Assembly: GCA_046313915.1 (NCBI GenBank)
Contig: JBKBXX010000103.1
Coordinates: forward strand, 1 to 11,592
Direction: 5' to 3'
DNA from: CAKKQX01 sp046313915
GTDB lineage: Bacteria; Pseudomonadota; Gammaproteobacteria; Burkholderiales; SG8-41
Length of the DNA: 11,592 bases
Shown: positions 6,477 to 11,592 of the stretch, one piece after another
Numbering within the stretch: position 1 is the stretch's first letter
Layout: each line of letters begins with the position of its first letter
The notes under the pieces: generated by a model
Told to the model about the DNA's origin: nothing
What the model saw: the letters and a program-made list of their open reading frames with translations, nothing else
Databases searched by the model: none
Position numbers and translations under genes: made by a program

Positions 6477-7466
6477 TCAGTCGGCGCGGATATTATGGTC
6501 GCGCACCACCTTGCCCCAGCGCGCGATCTCGTCGATGGTCCATTTCTGCAGCGCCTGGGGGCTACTCACGGCGAGATCCATGCCGAGCTGCTCGGTCAAC
6601 TGCTTGCGCAGGTCGGGCTGGTTGAACACCTTGACGAGCTCAGCGTGAAACTTGTCGAGAATGGGCTGGGGCGTGCCGGCCGGCGCGAAAATGCCCCACC
6701 AGGCGAGGGCCGAGAAACCCGGAAAGCCCTGCTCCGCGAGCGCCGGCACCTCGGGCATCGCCTGCGAGCGCTTGTCGCCGGTGACGGCGAGCGCACGCAG
6801 CCTGCCGCTGCTCACATAGGGGGCGAGCAGCGCCACCGTGCCGATGCCGATTTCGATCTGGCCGCCCAGCACGTTGGTCGTCATCGGCCCGCCGCCCTTG
6901 AAAGGCACGTGCACCAGCTTGAAGCCGCCCGCCTGCTCGAGCAGCGTCGTCGTCAGGTGGCCGAGGCTGCCGCTGCCGACCGTGCCGTAGGTCACGCTGC
7001 CCGGCTTCGCTTTGGCGGCCTTCACCACGTCGCCGAAATTTTTATAGGGTTTGGCGGGATGGGTCACGTAGGCCATCGGCGCGGTGCCGACCAGCATCAC
7101 CGGCGCCAGATCCTTGAGCGTATCGAAAGACAGGGGAATCAGCGACGGGTTGACGGCGTGGGTGTCGAACACGAAGACGTAGGTATAACCGTCGGGATTG
7201 GCCTTGGCGGCGATCGCGGTGCCGATCGAACCCGAGCCGCCGGGACGGTTGTCGATGATGAACTGCTGGCCGAGCGCGGCGTTGAGCCGCGCCCCGACTA
7301 GGCGCGCGAGCGGGTCGACGGTGCCGCCCGGCGGGAAAGGCACGATGAAGCGCACCGGTTTGGTCGGCCAGTTTGCGCTCTGCGCCGCAGCGGCGGGCAG
7401 CGCCGCCAATGCGGTGAGCGCGATCAAGGTTGCAAGAATGCCTGCGCGGCCAGCGTTTTTTCTCAT
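6477..7466 (-). CDS. Bug-family (TctC-like) periplasmic substrate-binding protein 4
   Basis: A 329-residue Bug-family protein. The positively charged start MRKNAGR is followed by a hydrophobic leader cut near PAAAA-QSANWPTK (about residue 28). Landmarks: FPPGGTVDPLAR (44-55), DNRPGGSG (72-79), PDGYT (91-95), HVPFKGGG (186-193), GRLRALAV and AWWGIFAPAGTP. HVPFKG in place of HVPYKG and the extra-long leader set it apart from the other three. The frame remains open far upstream (829 codons), but that part is low-complexity Arg/Gln/Glu-rich shadow of the divergent transporter gene. ATG 7466 is chosen because GGAGG lies just upstream and the signal peptide begins there. It heads the two-gene unit with the GMC oxidoreductase, behind a TTGACA-N17-CATCAT promoter. 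Confidence 0.93.
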   Translation of the reverse strand: MRKNAGRAGILATLIALTALAALPAAAAQSANWPTKPVRFIVPFPPGGTVDPLARLVGARLNAALGQQFIIDNRPGGSGSIGTAIAAKANPDGYTYVFVFDTHAVNPSLIPLSFDTLKDLAPVMLVGTAPMAYVTHPAKPYKNFGDVVKAAKAKPGSVTYGTVGSGSLGHLTTTLLEQAGGFKLVHVPFKGGGPMTTNVLGGQIEIGIGTVALLAPYVSSGRLRALAVTGDKRSQAMPEVPALAEQGFPGFSALAWWGIFAPAGTPQPILDKFHAELVKVFNQPDLRKQLTEQLGMDLAVSSPQALQKWTIDEIARWGKVVRDHNIRAD

Positions 7467-7506
7467 GCTTTCCTCCCCGGACCGGAATGTGCGTCGATGG
7501 TCGCCG

Positions 7507-7535
7507 ATGATGTTACGCGGACATGCCTTTGTCAA
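7507..7535 (-). promoter_or_regulatory. Sigma-70-like promoter for Bug 4 - GMC unit
   Basis: On the minus strand a perfect TTGACA (7535-7530) is followed after 17 bases by CATCAT (7512-7507), four of six matches to TATAAT. The implied transcript starts about 35 bases before the Bug 4 ATG. Confidence 0.5.
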
Positions 7536-7570
7536 TGCGCGCCGCGGAGCCGGACTTTCCGCCGCGAAGC

Positions 7571-7576
7571 TATAAT
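7571..7576 (+). promoter_or_regulatory. Perfect -10 box (TATAAT) close to the transporter start
   Basis: TATAAT ends 13 bases before the ATG of the major facilitator gene, so a transcript starting there would have a leader of only about five to eight bases. No -35 box is recognisable 16-18 bases upstream and no Shine-Dalgarno sequence precedes the ATG, which fits a leaderless or near-leaderless message. Confidence 0.4.
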
Positions 7577-7589
7577 CGGCCGATCCGCC

Positions 7590-8741
7590 ATGCCTATCGT
7601 TTTCATTCTCGCGCTCTCCACGGCCGTCTTCGTCAGCATGAAAGGCAGCCGCATCCTGATGACGCTGTTCGCGGTCGGTCTGGGTGCCGGGCCATTCGAG
7701 ACCGGCCTGCTGTTCGCGCTCTACGGCCTGGTGCCGTTCGGGCTGGTGGTCTACGCCGGACGCCTCGCCGACCGCTTCGACAACCGCCTGCTGATGTACT
7801 GGGGACTCGGCGGCTTCGCGGCGAGCCTGACGCTGCCGTTCGCTTTTCCGACGCTCGCCATGCTGTTCATCGCCGCCCCGCTCACCGGTTTGACCACCAT
7901 GCTGTTCGTGGTCGCCACCCAGAACCTGATCGGCGTGCTTTCCTCTTCTTCCAGCAATCGCACCCGCAATTTCAGTTATTACAGCCTCGGAGAGTCCTCG
8001 GCCAACATCGCCGGTCCGGTGCTGGTCGGTCTGTCGATCGACCGCTTCCAGCACCCGCTCACCTTCGTTTTCCTCGCGCTGTTCACCGCCGCCTGCGGCG
8101 CGCTGCTCGTCGCGCGGCGGCGTGCGCTGCCGCAGGTCGAGGCGCGCGAACAAAAAGACGCACCGCGTTCGATGAAAGACCTGCTGGCGCTGCCGGCGAT
8201 GCGCAACGCGCTCCTCACCAACGGCGTGGTGATGGCCGGCGTCGATCTTTTCAGCCTTTACATGCCGGTGTATGCCCACGGCATCGGGCTTTCGGCCACC
8301 ACCATCGGCCTCATCATCGGCGCTTTCGGCGCCGCGGCCTTCATCACGCGGCTTGCGATTCCGCCGGTCACCGCGCGCTGGGGTGAGCGCGCGATGCTGC
8401 TGTGGGCACTCGCGCTGTCCGCGGCGGCTTTCGTCACCTTTCCACTGACCGCCAGCCCGCTGCTGCTGGGCATGGCCGCCTTCCTGCTGGGCCTGGGGCT
8501 GGGTTGCGGCCAGCCGCTGTCGATGATCCTCGCGTTCAACGCTGCGCCACCGGGGCGCTCCGCCGAAGGCATCGCGATGCGGCTCGCGGTGAGCTACGGC
8601 GCGCACGTGGTGATCCCGCCGCTCTTCGGCGCGATCGGCGCCGGTTTGGGGCTCGCGCCGATTTTCTGGAGCTGCGCGCTGCTGCTCGGCGGCGGCTCTT
8701 TCCTCAACCGCCGCGCCGCGGATCCCGTTTCCCGTCGCTGA
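7590..8741 (+). CDS. Major facilitator superfamily (MFS) transporter
   Basis: A 383-residue, strongly hydrophobic inner-membrane protein, about 12 predicted membrane spans by eye, with a central charged loop (RRRALPQVEAREQKD) separating the two halves as is usual for MFS carriers. The MFS motif GRLADRFDNR is at residues 57-66 between spans 2 and 3. It probably moves a small solute with proton exchange; the substrate and direction are not visible. The frame is open back to 7497, but the preceding 31 codons are Arg/Cys-rich and overlap the divergent promoter, while ATG 7590 opens directly into the first membrane span. No ribosome site is visible; a TATAAT lies just upstream. It is transcribed away from the Bug 4 - GMC unit, an arrangement consistent with shared control, and lies upstream of the DUF1330 - UbiD unit by 238 bases. 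Confidence 0.88.
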   Translation: MPIVFILALSTAVFVSMKGSRILMTLFAVGLGAGPFETGLLFALYGLVPFGLVVYAGRLADRFDNRLLMYWGLGGFAASLTLPFAFPTLAMLFIAAPLTGLTTMLFVVATQNLIGVLSSSSSNRTRNFSYYSLGESSANIAGPVLVGLSIDRFQHPLTFVFLALFTAACGALLVARRRALPQVEAREQKDAPRSMKDLLALPAMRNALLTNGVVMAGVDLFSLYMPVYAHGIGLSATTIGLIIGAFGAAAFITRLAIPPVTARWGERAMLLWALALSAAAFVTFPLTASPLLLGMAAFLLGLGLGCGQPLSMILAFNAAPPGRSAEGIAMRLAVSYGAHVVIPPLFGAIGAGLGLAPIFWSCALLLGGGSFLNRRAADPVSRR

Positions 8742-8785
8742 AAAAACCGGCCCATGCCTCTCCACCAGATGAAAAAATATAAAAT

Positions 8786-8804
8786 AAAACAATGAGTTAT
8801 TGTT
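8786..8804. promoter_or_regulatory. AT-rich island with dyad, candidate operator
   Basis: Within an AT-rich patch (about 8769-8811) lies AACAAT-GAGTT-ATTGTT (8788-8804), an inverted repeat with six-base arms. AAAACAATGAGTTAT (8786-8800) matches 14 of 15 bases of the island at 4698-4712. It lies 70-90 bases upstream of the predicted promoter of the DUF1330 - UbiD unit, so an upstream regulator site is plausible. Confidence 0.35.
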
Positions 8805-8847
8805 ATGACTCGGAACGTGGCGCTCCCGCCGTGGCCGTGCAGGCGGC

Positions 8848-8872
8848 CCCCGCCATCCTTTTGCTGGCGGGG
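8848..8872 (+). repeat. GC-rich hairpin between transporter and DUF1330 gene
   Basis: CCCCGCCA (8848-8855) and TGGCGGGG (8865-8872) form a perfect eight-base stem with a nine-base loop. No T-run follows on either strand, so it is not a standard intrinsic terminator; it ends one base before the -35 box of the next promoter. Confidence 0.5.
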
Positions 8873-8873
8873 A

Positions 8874-8901
8874 TTGACATTGCCGTCGCGCACCGGCTAA
8901 C
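8874..8901 (+). promoter_or_regulatory. Sigma-70-like promoter for DUF1330 - UbiD unit
   Basis: A perfect TTGACA (8874-8879) is followed after 16 bases by GCTAAC (8896-8901), three of six matches to the -10 consensus but similar to weak boxes seen in GC-rich proteobacteria. The transcript would start near 8908, leaving a leader of about 70 bases that contains a short hairpin (GCTGTG-CCG-CACAGC, 8918-8932). Confidence 0.45.
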
Positions 8902-8979
8902 GTCGGCGCGAGCGGCGGCTGTGCCGCACAGCGCTCTGTCTGGCATTTCGCCCGCAAGACCGTCATTCAAGGAGAGACC

Positions 8980-9285
8980 GTGGCTGCATACTGGATTTCA
9001 CGCTGCAGGATCGATGATCCCGTCGAATACAAAAAATATACCGATCGCGTGCCGGAAATCATCGCCAGATATGGCGGCAAGGTGCTCGCGCGCGGCGGCC
9101 GCTACCAGATCATGGAAGGCAGCGACAAGTATCACCGCTTCGTGGTGATCGAATTCCCCACGCTGGAAAAAGCGGTGGAATGCCATCGCTCGCGCGAATA
9201 CCAGCAAGCCGCGGCTTTCCGCCGCGCGCCCGGCGTGGGCGAGGTCGAGCAGGTGATCGTCGAATCCGGCGACGCCACCCGCTGA
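8980..9285 (+). CDS. DUF1330 family protein
   Basis: A 101-residue cytoplasmic protein with the hallmarks of DUF1330, a ferredoxin-like alpha-beta family: MAAYWISRCRIDDPVEY start, Y..YTDRVPEIIARYGGKVLARGG, the FVVIEFPTLEKAVE strand-helix, and RSREYQQAAAFRR. Members are thought to form dimers like the antibiotic-monooxygenase/EthD fold; their reaction is generally unknown. The start is GTG, chosen because AAGGAGAG stands five bases upstream and the conserved N-terminal strand begins immediately. It is the first gene of a likely two-gene operon with the UbiD decarboxylase 37 bases downstream. That neighbourhood suggests a helper or enzyme in the same catabolic step, which is inference. Confidence 0.9.
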   Translation: MAAYWISRCRIDDPVEYKKYTDRVPEIIARYGGKVLARGGRYQIMEGSDKYHRFVVIEFPTLEKAVECHRSREYQQAAAFRRAPGVGEVEQVIVESGDATR

Positions 9286-9322
9286 CGGCGCGCGAGCCGA
9301 CCGGCGAAGAAAGCGGACACCG

Positions 9323-10966
9323 ATGAAATACGTCAAACCCGGCTACCCCGATCTGCACCAGCATCTCGACGCCCTCAGGCAGCAGGGGCTGCTGCTGGAG
9401 ATCGACAGACCGATCGACAAGGACGCCGAAATGCACCCGCTGGTGCGCTGGCAGTTCGTCGGCGGCGTCGAGGAACACGAGCGCAAGGCTTTTCTGTTCA
9501 GGCAGGCGGTGGATGCGCGCGGCCGCAAATATGCTTTCCCGGTGGTGGTCGGCGCGTACGCCGGCAACCAGGCGATCTACAGCATCGGCATGCGGACGCC
9601 GGTGGCCGAGATCGAGGCGCGCTGGGCGCGCGCCCAGGCCAATCCGGTCGCGCCGCGCATCGTCGATGAAGGCGCGCCGTGCCAGCAAGTGGTGATCGAA
9701 GGCGAGGCGCTCGAAGGCGAAGGCCACGGGCTCGACATCCTGCCGATCCCGGTCTCCACGCCGGGCTTCGACAGCGCGCCCACGCTGACCGCCACCAACG
9801 TCATCACCCGCGATCCCGAATCGGGCATCCAGAACCACGGCACCTACCGCGCCGCGCTCAAGGCGCCCGACCGCATGGTGGTGCGCATGGCCACGCGCAT
9901 CGGCGGCGCCGGCGGCTACCGCCATTACCTCAAGCATCAGCGCCGCGGTGACCGGCACATGCCGGTCGCCATCGCGCTCGGCTGCCCGCCGTGCGTGGCC
10001 TACGTCGCGCCGATGAAGCTGCCGGTCGATGTCGACGAAATCGGCGTGGCCGGCGGACTCGCCGGAGAGCCGATCAACGTGGTGCGCGCGCGCACCGTCG
10101 ATCTGCTGGTGCCGGCGGAAGCCGAAATCGTGATCGAAGGCCTGATCGACACCGAATTCCTCGAGCCCGAAGGCCCTTTCGGCGAATCGCACGGCCACAT
10201 CGCGCTCGAGGAACTCAACATGCCGATGCGCGTAACCGCGATCACCCACCGCCAAAACGCGATCGTCGCCTCCTACCTCAGCCAGGTGACGCCGAGCGAA
10301 TCGAGCGCGATCAAGCGCGTGTCCTTTGAACCGATGTTTCTTGCCCATCTGCGCAACACACTGGGCATCCGCGGCGTGAAGCACGTCAAGCTGCACGAGC
10401 GCCTGACCGCGGTGCGGCGCTTCATCATCGTCACCGTCGAGCGCGGCACGCCGCGCAGCGAGATCTGGCGCGCGCTTAACGGCGCGGCGAGCTTCAAGGC
10501 CGACTGCGGCAAGATCTGCATCGCGATCAACGACGATATCGACCCCGACAATTCCGACGCGATTTTCTGGGCGATGGCTTTCCGCATGAATCCGCTGAAG
10601 GACCTGCGCGTGCTGCCGTACCGCAGCCAGGGCCACGGCCCCGAGCGCGAGCACGAAGCGGGGGACGAGGACGATGCCACGCTGCTGATGGACGCGACCA
10701 TGAAGGAAGAACTGCCGCCGCTCGCGCTGCCGAAAAAGGAATACATGGAGCGCGCGCGCGCGATCTGGGACGAGCTCGGGCTGCCCCGGCTGCGGCCGCA
10801 GCCGCCGTGGTGCGGCACGCCCACCGGCAAATGGCTGCCGCAATGGGACGAAGCGGCGCAGCGCGCCGCCACCGGCAATTACCTGGAGAACGGCCGCATC
10901 AGCGAGCAATACCAGCGCAAAGGCGTGAAACCCGAAACGCGGTTTCGGCCGGACGAGGAGAAGTAG
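9323..10966 (+). CDS. UbiD-family prenylated-FMN-dependent decarboxylase
   Basis: A 547-residue cytoplasmic enzyme, longer than E. coli UbiD (about 500). UbiD-family enzymes reversibly decarboxylate aromatic or alpha,beta-unsaturated acids with prenylated FMN, Mn2+ and K+. Family features: NHGTYR (171-176), matching the metal-binding Asn and catalytic Arg of fungal Fdc1 (N168/R173), and EGPFGE (283-288), whose two glutamates match the catalytic pair E277/E282; also TATNVITRDP (156-165), AGEPINVVRARTVDLLVPAEAEIVIEG (247-273, family core) and SHGHIALEELNMPMRV. All three triad residues (R176, E283, E288) are present, so activity is expected. The C-terminal 50 residues extend past the common core. 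UbiX, which makes the cofactor, is not in the window. Co-transcription with DUF1330 and the lack of ubiquinone genes argue for a catabolic, not ubiquinone, role. The ribosome site is weak. Confidence 0.92.
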   Translation: MKYVKPGYPDLHQHLDALRQQGLLLEIDRPIDKDAEMHPLVRWQFVGGVEEHERKAFLFRQAVDARGRKYAFPVVVGAYAGNQAIYSIGMRTPVAEIEARWARAQANPVAPRIVDEGAPCQQVVIEGEALEGEGHGLDILPIPVSTPGFDSAPTLTATNVITRDPESGIQNHGTYRAALKAPDRMVVRMATRIGGAGGYRHYLKHQRRGDRHMPVAIALGCPPCVAYVAPMKLPVDVDEIGVAGGLAGEPINVVRARTVDLLVPAEAEIVIEGLIDTEFLEPEGPFGESHGHIALEELNMPMRVTAITHRQNAIVASYLSQVTPSESSAIKRVSFEPMFLAHLRNTLGIRGVKHVKLHERLTAVRRFIIVTVERGTPRSEIWRALNGAASFKADCGKICIAINDDIDPDNSDAIFWAMAFRMNPLKDLRVLPYRSQGHGPEREHEAGDEDDATLLMDATMKEELPPLALPKKEYMERARAIWDELGLPRLRPQPPWCGTPTGKWLPQWDEAAQRAATGNYLENGRISEQYQRKGVKPETRFRPDEEK

Positions 10967-11010
10967 GCAGTAGCGTGCGTATCGCGGTCAACCCGCCCTT
11001 TTCGATAATC

Positions 11011-11040
11011 TCATTGCCGGGCCGCCGCCGGCAATGATTT
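11011..11040. terminator. Hairpin terminator between convergent UbiD and amidohydrolase genes
   Basis: TCATTGCCGG (11011-11020) and CCGGCAATGA (11028-11037) form a perfect ten-base stem with a seven-base loop, followed by TTTGT on the plus strand. It lies 45 bases after the UbiD stop and 54 bases beyond the stop of the opposing gene. The T-run is short, so it may be an imperfect or bidirectional terminator. Confidence 0.6.
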
Positions 11041-11093
11041 GTCAAGGACGCTCAGCCCGCTTTCCCTTCGCCTCGGAATCGGGTGGCGAGAAC

Positions 11094-11592
11094 CTACCCT
11101 TTCTTCGGCTCCCAGCCATACGCCTGGGCGCAGGCGCCGCCCATCAGCATCGCCCGTTCACTGTCGCTCAAGCGGTCGGTCTGACGGAAGGGCTCGACGG
11201 CCTGTTCGTAGTTGACGACCGCGAAAGCGCGGGTCCAGTCGGTGCCCCACAGGCAGCGCTCGAAACCCCAGGCGTCGAAAATGCGGGCGAGCGGATCCCA
11301 GATGTCCGGGAAGGGATACGGCTCCCGGGACAGCGTGCAGGCGCCGCTGATTTTGATCACCGCGTTCGGGCGTCTGGCCAGATCCAGCACCTTCGGCAGG
11401 TCGGCCCAGGGCTGAGCAGCACGCGTCTCGGGCGTGCGCGGCTGCATGATGCCCAGATGGTCGATGATGAATCGCACGTCGGGGTGGCGGTCGATCAGCG
11501 CCGTGCCCGCATCGAGGTTGCCCCAGCACAGGATGTTGACCGGAAAGTCGTGCCGCACGGCTGCGCGCAGGATGCGGTCGAGGCCGGGGTCG
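11094..11592 (-). CDS. Amidohydrolase-2 family metal-dependent hydrolase, C-terminal part
   Basis: The last 165 residues of a TIM-barrel hydrolase; the frame is open at the window edge (first full codon at 11591), so the GTG at 11558 is internal, not a start. Family features are the late-barrel motifs FIIDHLGIMQP, with the conserved His, VIKISGACTLSREPYPF, and CLWGTDWTR, whose Asp is the usual metal or acid-base residue. Related proteins include 2-pyrone-4,6-dicarboxylate hydrolase-like lactonases and ACMSD-type decarboxylases of aromatic breakdown; the specific reaction is not readable without the N-terminal HxH end. It converges on the UbiD gene with a hairpin between them. It could serve a later step in the same pathway, which is inference. 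The end EPKKG then TAG is intact. Confidence 0.88.
   Translation of the reverse strand, partial: DPGLDRILRAAVRHDFPVNILCWGNLDAGTALIDRHPDVRFIIDHLGIMQPRTPETRAAQPWADLPKVLDLARRPNAVIKISGACTLSREPYPFPDIWDPLARIFDAWGFERCLWGTDWTRAFAVVNYEQAVEPFRQTDRLSDSERAMLMGGACAQAYGWEPKKG

Noticed and set aside
8848..8872. Hairpin as intrinsic terminator of the transporter gene
   Set aside because: The stem is strong but no T-run follows on the plus strand, and the next bases form a perfect -35 box.
7467..8966. Minus-strand N-terminal extension of Bug 4 giving an 829-codon frame
   Set aside because: The extension is Arg/Gln/Glu/His-rich without any domain and lies opposite the well-supported transporter gene. The signal peptide and ribosome site put the true start at 7466.
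9110..10909. 599-codon open frame opposite the UbiD gene
   Set aside because: Its composition (Arg, His, Asp, Ala rich, no domain) is that of an antisense shadow in GC-rich DNA, and the opposite strand carries a complete UbiD protein with all catalytic residues.
1..11592. CRISPR array, tRNA or rRNA genes, defence or phage genes
   Set aside because: No regularly spaced repeats, no tRNA- or rRNA-like segment, and no recognisable defence or phage protein was seen on either strand.

Overview
This is GC-rich DNA of a betaproteobacterial, most likely Burkholderiales, type. Four separate substrate-binding proteins of the Bug/TctC family (tripartite tricarboxylate transporters, TTT) are a strong hint of that group, which carries large expansions of this family. 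The genus cannot be fixed from the sequence.

Layout. (1) 1-121: the transposase-start end of an apparent IS5-family insertion sequence, leaving the window to the left; it abuts the stop codon of the next gene. (2) 122-1123, minus: a metallo-beta-lactamase-fold hydrolase of the COG1237 type. (3) 1296-1484, plus: a small four-cysteine zinc-ribbon-like protein. (4) 4539-1510, minus: three consecutive Bug genes, possibly one transcription unit. (5) 7466-4802, minus: a fourth Bug gene followed 58 bases later by an FAD-dependent GMC oxidoreductase, preceded by a good sigma-70-like promoter. (6) 7590-8741, plus: a major facilitator transporter, divergent from (5). (7) 8980-10966, plus: a DUF1330 protein and a UbiD-family decarboxylase, apparently one operon with its own promoter. 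(8) 11094-11592, minus: the C-terminal part of an amidohydrolase-2 family hydrolase, separated from UbiD by a hairpin that probably terminates transcription.

Taken together the gene types (carboxylate-binding periplasmic proteins, an exporter/importer, a GMC alcohol oxidase/dehydrogenase, a prenylated-FMN decarboxylase, a TIM-barrel hydrolase/decarboxylase, a metallo-hydrolase) suggest an accessory catabolic region for aromatic or other organic acids. No substrate can be named. The TTT membrane subunits (TctA/TctB) and the UbiX flavin prenyltransferase that UbiD needs are not in the window, nor is any transcription regulator.

Nothing here amounts to a clearly new defence or mobile system. 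The points most worth a second look are the IS insertion exactly at a stop codon, a 15-base motif shared by two AT-rich intergenic islands, the degenerate ligand loop of the middle tandem Bug protein, and the small cysteine protein. Large ORFs antisense to the genes (up to 829 codons) are explained by high GC and are left out.
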